From contig CAMLGP010000067.1 in the NCBI GenBank assembly GCA_946479535.1, positions 1-9,187 on the forward strand: DNA of 9,187 nucleotides. The letters run 5' to 3'. Each line of letters begins with the position of its first letter. The first letter of the stretch is position 1. Both the position numbers and the translations under genes were made by a program. The stretch comes from an uncultured Bacteroidota bacterium (GTDB taxonomy: Bacteria; Bacteroidota; Bacteroidia; Chitinophagales; Chitinophagaceae). Shown here in pieces: positions 1 through 6,101 of this stretch. The notes beneath the pieces are model-generated. The model was given only the letters and a program-made list of their open reading frames with translations, had not been told where the DNA came from and searched no databases.

Positions 1-653
1 TGCCCAAAGAACCAGAACAGGGTTCTTGCCAAGTTTACATTTACTGTATCAGTCCAACCCATTGACCATGGTATCAATAGCACAAGTACCTCATACGCAA
101 CAGCAAGCGTGCAAACAAACCAGATAATAAAATTGATCAGTGTTCCCAATACTGCCAGAGGGGTTTTGACCTCAGGGTTCACTTTTTTCCATCGTAAATA
201 CATGCGTGTCCAATCGTACAGCGGTACCCATGATCCCACTATTATCAATGCCGCTCCAAGGTAGAACAGAGGGTGTGCTTTTAATGGAGGATAAAAGGTA
301 TAAAGTACAGATGCTTTTCCTGCCAGCATAGCCCATGCGGCCATTAAAGTTCCAGTTAACATCAGGGCAAAACTCAACCACATCAACTTTTTATTGGGTT
401 CCTTTTTGAAATAGAAAGCCATGGTTACATGTCCAAATGCTACAGCAAAAAAGGTGGTAAGCACAATTGCATTGATAACACCGTGAAGCGTAAGCCCCTG
501 GTAATAATCCAATTTGGCAAAGGAGGTTTGCTGCAATACACCTGCACGGTAAACTGTTTGCATCAATCCATGATAAACACCGAGGGTCAATAGTGCAACA
601 GGTATTGCCAGTTCCAGGAAAATAATCCTTTTAAATGTTTTTGTTACTTGCAT
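1..653 (-). CDS. cbaA: ba3-type cytochrome c oxidase subunit I (partial, C-terminus beyond window)
   Basis: This is the catalytic subunit of a heme-copper oxygen reductase of the ba3 (B-family) type, an inner-membrane proton-pumping terminal oxidase that generally has high oxygen affinity. The 217 complete codons start at ATG 653 (MQVTKTFKRIIFLELAIPVA) and show several hydrophobic helices. Residues 53-60 (GLTLHGVI) carry the expected axial heme ligand His57. The last visible residues, ARTLFWFFG, lead into the helix that carries the first CuB histidine; the window cuts that codon after CA, so His is expected but not proven. Thermus ba3 subunit I is about 560 residues, so roughly 60% is missing. 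The gene follows subunit II by 18 bp and is the third gene of a IIa-II-I operon. Assignment to ba3 rather than aa3 or cbb3 rests on the short CuA subunit, the separate subunit IIa and these motifs. Confidence 0.93.
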   Translation of the reverse strand, partial: MQVTKTFKRIIFLELAIPVALLTLGVYHGLMQTVYRAGVLQQTSFAKLDYYQGLTLHGVINAIVLTTFFAVAFGHVTMAFYFKKEPNKKLMWLSFALMLTGTLMAAWAMLAGKASVLYTFYPPLKAHPLFYLGAALIIVGSWVPLYDWTRMYLRWKKVNPEVKTPLAVLGTLINFIIWFVCTLAVAYEVLVLLIPWSMGWTDTVNVNLARTLFWFFG

Positions 654-671
654 AGCAATTAATCTTGATAG

Positions 672-1130
672 TTATTTTGCATCAGGGTAATTAACAATAA
701 CCTGTGCACGCATATTTTGGTGGCCTATTCCGCAATATTCATGACATACTATGTCATATACTCCGGGTTTATCAAATTTTACTGTGGTCTTGTTGATAGC
801 CCCGTATACTGCCATCATATTGACGTTCTTCTGGGCAATATTGAAACCATGTACAACATCTTTGGAAGTGAGATAAAAATCAACTTCACTACCAACGGGG
901 ATGTAGATTTCAGAAGGTTCAAATTGCCACATGGAAGCGACCGAGAATACCTGATATGTCTTATCATCCAGCTTGTTTATTTTAGGTTCGGTATAGGCCT
1001 TGTCATAAGGAAGGCATTCAGGAACATCAGTACGATACTTATTTTTCGCGTACAGCAACGAAAAAACGAAAAGACCTATGAGAACCAGCGTAATGGTTAG
1101 AATTCTTTTCTCTGATTTATCGATTGTCAT
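672..1130 (-). CDS. cbaB: ba3-type cytochrome c oxidase subunit II (CuA subunit)
   Basis: This subunit accepts electrons from cytochrome c or a similar donor through a binuclear CuA centre on the periplasmic side and passes them to subunit I. The protein has 152 residues. One N-terminal membrane anchor (about residues 9-28) is followed by a cupredoxin domain. All CuA ligands are visible: His94 (VVHGF), Cys129, Glu131 (by carbonyl), Cys133, His137 and Met140 in the pattern CxExCGxGHxxM. A single anchor and a short length fit the ba3 family (Thermus CbaB is similar in size), in contrast to the larger two-helix subunit II of aa3 enzymes. It lies 11 bp downstream of the subunit IIa gene and 18 bp upstream of subunit I, so it is almost certainly co-transcribed with both. 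It should be controlled by the upstream boxes at 1337-1394. Confidence 0.95.
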   Translation of the reverse strand: MTIDKSEKRILTITLVLIGLFVFSLLYAKNKYRTDVPECLPYDKAYTEPKINKLDDKTYQVFSVASMWQFEPSEIYIPVGSEVDFYLTSKDVVHGFNIAQKNVNMMAVYGAINKTTVKFDKPGVYDIVCHEYCGIGHQNMRAQVIVNYPDAK

Positions 1131-1141
1131 ATTGTGTTGAT

Positions 1142-1264
1142 TTAAACCCTGTCAATCATTAAGGCATAGATGCCATACCAGAATACGAGGCAGAGAATGA
1201 CCAGAAGGATGAAAAAGGCCATTGCTCCTTTGGGGACGAATTTTTCTTCAGAATTATTTTCCAT
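1142..1264 (-). CDS. cbaD: cytochrome c oxidase subunit IIa (small ba3 subunit)
   Basis: This 40-residue protein begins MENNSEEKFVPKGAMAFF and is too short for most gene callers. A charged N-terminus is followed by a Pro-Lys-Gly-Ala turn, one transmembrane helix (about residues 15-36, rich in Leu, Ile and Val with the FWYGIYAL stretch), and a short basic tail. This closely matches the layout of the Thermus ba3 subunit IIa (CbaD, 34 residues, also with a KGA...FWLGVYA-like helix), which packs against subunits I and II and replaces the first helix of canonical subunit II. It is the first gene of the operon, immediately upstream of subunit II, the same order as in Thermus. The start is the only ATG that gives the family N-terminus, and it sits 19 bases after the last base of a -7 element at 1284-1291. 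Confidence 0.9.
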   Translation of the reverse strand: MENNSEEKFVPKGAMAFFILLVILCLVFWYGIYALMIDRV

Positions 1265-1283
1265 TGTTAATTGTTTGCGGGAT

Positions 1284-1291
1284 CAAAATTA
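1284..1291 (-). promoter_or_regulatory. Bacteroidota -7 promoter element of the oxidase operon
   Basis: On the minus strand this reads TAATTTTG, an exact match to TAnnTTTG. It ends 19 bases before the subunit IIa ATG. No -33 TTG is seen at the usual distance. Its last base is 59.5 bp from the centre of the box at 1337-1350, the same geometry found at four other promoters in this window, which supports an activator-dependent promoter. Confidence 0.72.
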
Positions 1292-1336
1292 TTGGTGGGG
1301 GAGTGACCATTTCATGACTTTGGAAAGGTCAGGGGC

Positions 1337-1394
1337 CTGATAATAATCATTGGGTAATCTGATAATACTCACAAAAGCGTATGATTTTAATCAT
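1337..1394. promoter_or_regulatory. Three tandem Crp/Fnr-like operator boxes, 22-bp period
   Basis: Three 14-bp boxes start at 1337 (CTGATAATAATCAT), 1359 (CTGATAATACTCAC) and 1381 (ATGATTTTAATCAT). The first and third are 5-4-5 inverted repeats of the TGAT-N4-ATCA type; the middle one is good only in its left half. Their starts are exactly 22 bp apart, about two helical turns, so all three face the same side of DNA. The first box is 45 bp from the oxidase -7 element. The third is 54 bp before the start codon of the divergent RIC gene, but no -7 element with the standard spacing is seen in that direction. A Crp/Fnr-type protein, most simply the response regulator at 3501-4556, is the inferred ligand. 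Confidence 0.72.
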
Positions 1395-1426
1395 CCAGCT
1401 GTACCGGGTACGTTTTTATCTTCATA

Positions 1427-1440
1427 GATTAATCCTAATC
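1427..1440. promoter_or_regulatory. Small palindrome just upstream of the RIC gene
   Basis: GATTA-ATCC-TAATC is a perfect 5-4-5 inverted repeat ending 8 bp before the ATG at 1449. Its half-site differs from the TGAT boxes nearby. It could be an operator or part of the mRNA leader. I have only the symmetry as evidence. Confidence 0.25.
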
Positions 1441-1448
1441 ATATATTT

Positions 1449-2216
1449 ATGGCTGAAAATCTGTTTCTGAAACCCATAGAGATCACTCCCCAGTCGCTTG
1501 TATCAGATATTGTAGCCAAGGATTACAGGACGGCAGAAGTGTTTCGTAGGCACGGTATTGAATACTGCTGTGGAGGCAGGCGGCCAATTGAAGCAATGTG
1601 TACCATGAAAGGGGTTAGTCCTGACCTGGTGATTGCCGAGGCTCAACTTGCCAGCAGGAATCTTTTATTGCCTGAAAATTTGCCTTTTCATAGCTGGGAT
1701 ATCGATTTTTTGATAGATTATATTGTTAATATTCATCATTATTACCTGCATCAAAGCTTGCCCGGATTGAAAAGCAGCCTGAGAAACTTTGCCATTTCAC
1801 ATGAGAAAAAGTATCCTTCCTATATTGAACTGCTGAACCGTTTTGAGAAGCTTGAAAATGATATCCTTCCGCATCTTAAACATGAAGAGGAAACGATCTT
1901 TCCTTATCTGCGGCAGGTAGTCCATGTATTTGAAAGAAAGGAAAGTTTTGGAGGCTTATTTATTAAAACACTTCGTAAACCACTTTCCTCGCTGAAAGAA
2001 CAGGAGCATAAAATACTGGAAGAATCAATTGGTAAATTCAGAGAGCTAACTAATTATTATCAATTTCCTGAAAAGGCCTGTACCGAACAACTTGTTGTTC
2101 TTTCCAAATTAAAAGCCCTGGATAATGACCTGGTTCAGCATATTTACCTGGAAAACGAAATTCTTATTCCAAGAGTGCTGGCAATGGAGGCCGAATTGCT
2201 TTCAAATAGATATTGA
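1449..2216 (+). CDS. ric: Iron-sulfur cluster repair di-iron protein (RIC / YtfE / ScdA family)
   Basis: The family comprises cytoplasmic hemerythrin-like di-iron proteins that restore iron-sulfur centres damaged by nitric oxide or oxidants. The N-terminal domain (about 10-68, DUF542/ScdA_N type) carries the hallmark YCCGG motif at Cys40-Cys41. The hemerythrin-like domain (about 80-245) holds a full candidate ligand set: His97 (or His96/101), His118, His142 with Glu146, His187, and His231 with Glu235, the last two pairs in the family HxxxE spacing. At 255 residues it is slightly longer than YtfE (about 220), with extra sequence around 155-180. The ATG at 1449 is used because the N-terminal domain begins right after it. 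It diverges from the oxidase operon and is followed by the PAS kinase after 46 bp, so it may be the first gene of a RIC-kinase-regulator operon. Its own promoter is unclear; TACGTTTT at 1409-1416 is only a weak candidate. Confidence 0.93.
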   Translation: MAENLFLKPIEITPQSLVSDIVAKDYRTAEVFRRHGIEYCCGGRRPIEAMCTMKGVSPDLVIAEAQLASRNLLLPENLPFHSWDIDFLIDYIVNIHHYYLHQSLPGLKSSLRNFAISHEKKYPSYIELLNRFEKLENDILPHLKHEEETIFPYLRQVVHVFERKESFGGLFIKTLRKPLSSLKEQEHKILEESIGKFRELTNYYQFPEKACTEQLVVLSKLKALDNDLVQHIYLENEILIPRVLAMEAELLSNRY

Positions 2217-2262
2217 TATCTACAATCCGGAATTTTCATAACTTTCCCTTTGAAAGTCATAC

Positions 2263-3504
2263 ATGCCCACGGAAGGATCTCATTTAACCTCACTTTTTGA
2301 AAACGCAACTGAAGGTATCATTCTTACAAATGGTATAGGGAAAATTGTTTTGGTAAATCCCGCAGCTGAACGCATGTTCGGATATAATAGTGGCGAAATT
2401 ATTGGCAAGCCCATTGAAATATTAATACCAGATAAAGTTAAACCTAACCATCAGGATTTACGGGAAGGATTTTATAAAAAGCCTTCCAACAGGGTAATGG
2501 GTCATGGCCGGGATCTGCATGGCAAACGTAAGGACGGTACAAATATGCCCGTTGAAGTGAGCCTGAGCTATTATAAAAAGGATAAGGAGGTCTTTGTAAT
2601 TGCTTTTATTGTTGACATTACGAAAAGAAAAGAAATTGAAGAGAGTATGATCAGGCAGCAGAAGGAACTTGAACGTGTAAGTGATCAGATCAGAAAATTA
2701 AATAGCGAACTGGAAGCAAAAGTGGAAGAAAGAACACTTATTTTGAAAGAAGCGCTGGAAAGGCTGGAACAATCACAATCAGAGCTTAGTGAGGCATTAA
2801 GTAAGGAAAAGCAGCTGAACGAGATCAAGAGCAGATTTGTTTCCATGGCGTCCCATGAGTTCAGAACCCCTTTAAGCACAGTACTTTCTTCAGCTTCCCT
2901 ATTAGCGAAATATACTACAACGGAGGAACAGGAAAAGCGCACCAGGCACGTAGATAAAATCAGATCTTCGGTAAAGCATTTAAATGATATCCTGGAAGAT
3001 TTTCTTTCTCTTGGTAAACTGGATGAGGGAAAAGTAAATAGCCATATAACCAGCTTTAACCTGAAGGAAATCCTTTTAGATGTAACGGAAGAATTACAAG
3101 GGTTATTGAAGAAGGGCCAGCATATAGAATTGCATTATTCCGGAGAAGAACTGATGTTCACAGACAAGGGGTTATTAAAAAATATTGTTATTAATTTGAT
3201 AACCAATGCCATAAAATTTTCTGATGAACATGGTGAGATAACCGTAAAGGCAGCGATTAATGGAGAAAAAGGGGTGATCCATATCCAGGACCATGGCATT
3301 GGAATAGCAGAAGATGACCTGCAGCATTTATTTGCCAGCTTTTTCAGAGGTGCCAACGCAGTTAACATTCAGGGTACAGGCCTGGGACTTCATATAGTTA
3401 AACGTTACCTGGAACTCCTGGGAGGAGAGGTTGATGTAGCCAGTCAATTGGGCAATGGGACCATCGTTTCAATTACAATTCCTCAACGAAATTCAGAAAT
3501 ATGA
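2263..3504 (+). CDS. Soluble PAS-domain sensor histidine kinase
   Basis: This 413-residue cytoplasmic kinase has no membrane segment. Order of domains: PAS (about 8-122), a long coiled coil (about 123-188), HisKA with H-box SMASHEFRTP and phosphorylated His198, then HATPase_c with N-box NLITNAIKFS (Asn311/Asn315), G1 box DHGIGI (from Asp343) and G2 box GTGLGL (from Gly371). All catalytic boxes are intact. The PAS domain has the FixL-like run RVMGHGRDLHGKRKDG; His63 and Arg83 stand 20 residues apart, the spacing of proximal His200 and distal Arg220 in Bradyrhizobium FixL. Heme or oxygen sensing is therefore possible, but non-heme PAS domains share parts of this motif. The stop codon overlaps the next gene's start (ATGA), so translational coupling with its partner regulator is near certain. 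A weak -7 candidate, TAACTTTC at 2239-2246, lies upstream. Confidence 0.94.
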   Translation: MPTEGSHLTSLFENATEGIILTNGIGKIVLVNPAAERMFGYNSGEIIGKPIEILIPDKVKPNHQDLREGFYKKPSNRVMGHGRDLHGKRKDGTNMPVEVSLSYYKKDKEVFVIAFIVDITKRKEIEESMIRQQKELERVSDQIRKLNSELEAKVEERTLILKEALERLEQSQSELSEALSKEKQLNEIKSRFVSMASHEFRTPLSTVLSSASLLAKYTTTEEQEKRTRHVDKIRSSVKHLNDILEDFLSLGKLDEGKVNSHITSFNLKEILLDVTEELQGLLKKGQHIELHYSGEELMFTDKGLLKNIVINLITNAIKFSDEHGEITVKAAINGEKGVIHIQDHGIGIAEDDLQHLFASFFRGANAVNIQGTGLGLHIVKRYLELLGGEVDVASQLGNGTIVSITIPQRNSEI

Positions 3505-4556
3505 AATCTGTTTTAGTCATAGATGACAACCAGAATATACGGGAGAATACCGCAGAAATAATGGAGCTGGCGGGATATAAAGTTTTTACAGCCGAAAATG
3601 GTAAAAAGGGAGTTGATCTGGCCATTAAAGAGAAACCAGACATCATTATTTGTGATATCATGATGCCAGAACTGGATGGCTATGGAGTATTGCATCTTCT
3701 AAGGAAAAATCCCGAAACACAGGGGATCCCATTTATTTTCCTTACTGCCAAAACGGAAAGAGCAGATTTTAGAAAGGGAATGGAAATGGGTGCTGATGAT
3801 TTTGTCACAAAACCATTTGAGGAAATTGAATTGCTTAATGCAGTGGAAATAAGATTGAAAAAGGCCGATGTGCTAAATCAAAAATATACTCTTTCTCCCC
3901 AGGGCATCAACCAATTCAGGAAGGATGTTAAAGACGCTGGAATAATTGCTCAATTATCAGAGAACTATGATACATCCACCTATCAAAAAAAACAGATTCT
4001 TTACCAGGAAGAAAAACGTCCAAAATTTCTTTACTACCTGGTCAGGGGAAAAGTAAAGGGCTTTAGGACTAACGAGGATGGAAAGGATTATATTACCGAT
4101 GTTTTTAGTGACGGGGATTTTATAGGTTATGCGGCGCTAATAGAAGAAAAAAACTATGATGATAGTGCCATAATACTCGAAGAATCAGAGATCATGGAGA
4201 TACCTAAGGAAGATTTCCAGCAAATGATCTTTAATGATATAAATGTGGCTATGAAATTTATCCGGATCATTACCCAGAATGTGAAGGAAAAAGAAGAAAG
4301 GCTGATAAATCTCGCCTATAGTTCCCTGCGTAAAAGAGTAGCCAGGGCCCTGGTAGATCTGAATAATAAATACAATGCCAGTGCAGGGAATAATCCTATT
4401 GAAGTATCTCGGGAAGATATTGCCCATTATGTAGGAACTGCCACCGAATCACTGATCCGTACGCTGAGTGATTTTAAATCGGAAAAGCTTATAGAGATCA
4501 AAGAGGGGAAAATAAGGATTGTGGAGGCGGATAAATTGAATAATCTTCTTTATTGA
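3501..4556 (+). CDS. Response regulator with Crp/Fnr-type output (receiver + cNMP-fold + HTH)
   Basis: This 351-residue transcription factor joins a phospho-receiver to a Crp-like effector. The receiver (1-120) has Asp8/Asp9, phospho-acceptor Asp52 (ICDIMMPELDG), Thr82 and Lys104. A cyclic-nucleotide-binding fold follows (about 145-260), then the Crp dimerisation helix and a winged HTH (about 272-345). In the recognition helix (TATESLIRTLSDF), Glu316 and Arg320 align with Glu181 and Arg185 of E. coli CRP, the residues that read the TGA core, consistent with the TGAT-N4-ATCA boxes in this window. There is a single cysteine (Cys51), so it cannot carry an FNR-type iron-sulfur cluster; the signal should arrive as phosphate from the kinase encoded just upstream (4-bp overlap). 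Whether the cNMP fold binds any ligand is unknown. It is inferred to activate the five promoters that share the box. Confidence 0.94.
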   Translation: MKSVLVIDDNQNIRENTAEIMELAGYKVFTAENGKKGVDLAIKEKPDIIICDIMMPELDGYGVLHLLRKNPETQGIPFIFLTAKTERADFRKGMEMGADDFVTKPFEEIELLNAVEIRLKKADVLNQKYTLSPQGINQFRKDVKDAGIIAQLSENYDTSTYQKKQILYQEEKRPKFLYYLVRGKVKGFRTNEDGKDYITDVFSDGDFIGYAALIEEKNYDDSAIILEESEIMEIPKEDFQQMIFNDINVAMKFIRIITQNVKEKEERLINLAYSSLRKRVARALVDLNNKYNASAGNNPIEVSREDIAHYVGTATESLIRTLSDFKSEKLIEIKEGKIRIVEADKLNNLLY

Positions 4557-4951
4557 ATATCGGCTGCGTCCCGGTCTGTTATTTCTTCCTTTTCGGGAAT
4601 TGAAATTTCACGGCCGTGCTCATTTTGCTTTTGCAGGCTCCATTTATCGGTTTTGGTGGTTTCCAGCCAGATCATCCCGGCTTTTCTTGAAACCTGAATA
4701 TTTAAACCAAACAACCTCTTAAAGGATTGTTCTACCTCACCCACAGTCATATCATCATGTATCTCAAACTCACCTTCATTTTTTAAACCGGCTGATTGCA
4801 GGGAGGAAGTTGGAAACAGCGTTCTTTTAGGAAGGGATGAGTTCAACCTGTTTGAACTATGAAAATCAAGTTTGAGAAAGGGGTATGCGGTATTGAAGTT
4901 CTGTTGCACATCTCCTATTTTATTATTCTTTGTTAACACCAGTTTTGTCAT
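4550..4951 (-). CDS. Conserved hypothetical protein (Bacteroidota-type), likely regulon member
   Basis: This is a 133-residue soluble protein without signal peptide or membrane helix. I do not know a function. It begins MTKLVLTKNNKIGDVQQNFN and resembles, from memory, a conserved family in Bacteroidota that starts the same way and contains the stretches FLKLDF and, later, MTVGEVEQSFKRLFGLNIQVSRKAGMIWLETT in pieces (residues 68-100). A Ser/Lys/Asn-rich linker at about 31-58 separates an N-terminal strand-rich part from a second part with a helix (70-81) and two strands (84-99). The C-terminal 20 residues are acidic and look disordered. It converges on the response regulator gene with a 7-bp overlap of the 3' ends. 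It is divergent from the first USP gene and shares a palindromic box with it. The start is supported by a -7 element 21 bases upstream. Confidence 0.8.
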   Translation of the reverse strand: MTKLVLTKNNKIGDVQQNFNTAYPFLKLDFHSSNRLNSSLPKRTLFPTSSLQSAGLKNEGEFEIHDDMTVGEVEQSFKRLFGLNIQVSRKAGMIWLETTKTDKWSLQKQNEHGREISIPEKEEITDRDAADIQ

Positions 4952-4972
4952 TTGAAACTATTTTAATCGATA

Positions 4973-4980
4973 CAAAGCTA
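4973..4980 (-). promoter_or_regulatory. -7 promoter element of the conserved hypothetical gene
   Basis: On the minus strand this reads TAGCTTTG, an exact TAnnTTTG. It ends 21 bases before the ATG at 4951 and is separated by exactly 45 bp from the box at 5026-5039. No -33 TTG is seen at the usual distance. Confidence 0.72.
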
Positions 4981-5025
4981 GCTGTTGAAGTCTATTCAGT
5001 TTAATGACAAATAGTACAGTTTTTC

Positions 5026-5039
5026 CTGATATTAATCAG
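5026..5039. promoter_or_regulatory. Perfect Crp/Fnr-like palindrome shared by two divergent promoters
   Basis: CTGAT-ATTA-ATCAG is a perfect 5-4-5 inverted repeat and the cleanest box in the window. It sits exactly midway between two divergent -7 elements (last bases at 4973 and 5092, each 59.5 bp from its centre). One bound dimer could therefore serve both the hypothetical gene (minus) and the first USP gene (plus). The inferred ligand is the Crp-type response regulator encoded next door. Confidence 0.78.
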
Positions 5040-5084
5040 TTTAGTATTTAATCTCCGTCATAAAAATCTATTGCCTTCTCTCAT

Positions 5085-5092
5085 CACCTTTG
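5085..5092 (+). promoter_or_regulatory. Probable -7 element of the first USP gene
   Basis: CACCTTTG matches TAnnTTTG at all but one fixed position and lies 45 bp after the box at 5026-5039. It would give a leader of about 45 nt before ATG 5144. The TTG inside it (5090-5092) is not a start codon. A weaker alternative is the TAAAATTTG stretch at 5116-5124. Confidence 0.55.
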
Positions 5093-5143
5093 TACAACAA
5101 AGAATCAGAACTGAATAAAATTTGTATAATTAAAAGCACTTCA

Positions 5144-5968
5144 ATGAAAAAGATTCTACTGGCATTTGACGGATCCCATTATTCCGAAGGTGCTCTACAT
5201 TTTGCCAAAAAATTGAATGAGAAGGAACCGGTTCTTGTAACCGCATCTTTTCTGCCTCAGGTTGATTTTGCCAATCTCTGGAGTTATTCCGGTGGTGGAG
5301 GGCATGGAAATGAATTCATCCCTTTAGTAGAAAATTCCACTGCAGAAAATGTCAAAAGGAATATTAACCGGTTTGAAGCATTTTGCCTGATGAACAAGCT
5401 CAGGTTCCGCGTGCATAAAGATTATGACAATTTTGCCATTCCTGAACTAAAAAAGGAAAGCCGTTATGCTGATTTGTTGATAATCAGTAGTGAACTTTTT
5501 TATGAGCAGGCCGGTACTAATACACCTAATGAATACCTGCAGGAAGTCCTCCATGAAATGGAGTGTCCGGTAATTATTGTTCCTGAAGAATTTGAATTTC
5601 CCAAAAGCATCATCCTTTCTTATGACGGGTCAGAATCTTCAGTATATGCAATTAAACAATTTGCCTGGTTATTTCCCGAGCTTACAGAATTGCCTACTTC
5701 GCTTGTATATGTTGGCAAGGAAACAACCCTGTTTCCAGATGAGAAATATATTAAGGAATTGATAAGTGCGCATTATCCTCAGACAACCTGGGTAATGATG
5801 GAGGCTAACTCAAACAAACATCCTGGTAAAGGAATATCTGAAAAGATAGGAGCCTGTGTTGTCTGTGGGTCTTTTGGGAGAGGTGATATTTCAAGGATAT
5901 TTAAGAAAAGTTTTATTACAGACGTAATTGCCGAGCATCGCCTTCCGGTTTTCATAGCACACCGGTGA
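5144..5968 (+). CDS. Tandem-domain universal stress protein (UspA family), first of three
   Basis: This 274-residue cytoplasmic protein has two UspA domains, about 1-148 and 153-274. Each domain opens with a family-like strand (MKKILLAFDGS; SIILSYDGSESS at 155-166) and closes with a family end strand (CPVIIVP; LPVFIAH). The C-terminal nucleotide motif is degenerate: Gly242-x2-Gly245-x9 is kept, but the following Gly-Ser is Lys255-Ser256, so ATP binding is uncertain. The start is ATG 5144 because Usp proteins begin MKKILLA; the in-frame TTG at 5090 falls within the -7 element. The gene diverges from the 4951 hypothetical and shares its box. A strong hairpin follows at 6063-6101, so it is probably transcribed alone. 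Its role is likely protection or signalling under energy, oxygen or redox stress; the biochemical activity is not known. Confidence 0.92.
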   Translation: MKKILLAFDGSHYSEGALHFAKKLNEKEPVLVTASFLPQVDFANLWSYSGGGGHGNEFIPLVENSTAENVKRNINRFEAFCLMNKLRFRVHKDYDNFAIPELKKESRYADLLIISSELFYEQAGTNTPNEYLQEVLHEMECPVIIVPEEFEFPKSIILSYDGSESSVYAIKQFAWLFPELTELPTSLVYVGKETTLFPDEKYIKELISAHYPQTTWVMMEANSNKHPGKGISEKIGACVVCGSFGRGDISRIFKKSFITDVIAEHRLPVFIAHR

Positions 5969-5986
5969 TTTTTAATAAATAGTTTT

Positions 5987-6101
5987 AAAGCGGCTGTCTC
6001 AAAAGGTTTTTGAGCCCCTGAGTTTCGCGTAAATGGAAATTGTCTCCATCACTACCCGAATAAAAAGAGGCTATCTCGAACTTTTGAAGACAGCCTCTTT
6101 T
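5987..6101. repeat. MITE-like element with imperfect terminal inverted repeats
   Basis: The left end (5987-6005, AAAGCGGCTGTCTCAAAAG) is matched inverted by the right end (6081-6100), which on the other strand reads AAAGAGGCTGTCTTCAAAAG: one substitution in the core and one extra base. A third, direct copy (GAGGCTATCTCGAA, 6067-6080) lies inside the right end and makes the hairpin. The GAGGCTGTCTCAAAA-type end resembles termini of some transposons seen in Bacteroidota (IS1182-like, from memory). The roughly 115-bp unit encodes nothing. No clear target duplication is visible. It could also be a plain intergenic repeat. Confidence 0.55.
6063..6101. terminator. Intrinsic terminator hairpin, possibly bidirectional
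   Basis: AAAAGAGGCTATCT (6063-6076) pairs with AGACAGCCTCTTTT (6088-6101), with one A-C mismatch and an 11-nt loop. The descending arm ends in a T run on the plus strand and the ascending arm in an A run, so it can work in both directions. It lies between the first and second USP genes and probably ends the transcript of the first. Confidence 0.72.

Noticed and set aside
717..1100. Open plus-strand frame of 127 codons opposite the oxidase subunit II gene
   Set aside because: It lies wholly opposite a gene with intact CuA ligands, and its translation shows no family pattern.
1440..1449. TATATTTA (1442-1449) as a module -7 element for the RIC gene, driven by the box at 1381-1394
   Set aside because: The spacing is 47 and not 45 bp, the last base is A instead of G, and it overlaps the start codon, which cannot be moved downstream without losing the YCCGG domain.
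2685..3368. Minus-strand open frames opposite the histidine kinase (2685-2942 and 3135-3368)
   Set aside because: They are serine-rich antisense readings of an intact kinase gene with no start context or family pattern.
4470..4490. Box-like GTGATTTTAAATC inside the regulator gene
   Set aside because: The half-sites are separated by 5 bp and not 4, it lies within coding sequence, and no -7 element accompanies it.
5090..5143. TTG start at 5090 adding 18 residues to the first USP
   Set aside because: The TTG is part of the putative -7 element, and Usp proteins begin at the MKKILLA encoded from 5144.
5987..6101. Short repeat cluster considered as a CRISPR array
   Set aside because: There are only three related copies in mixed orientation, with no regular spacers; it is better explained by inverted ends and a terminator hairpin.
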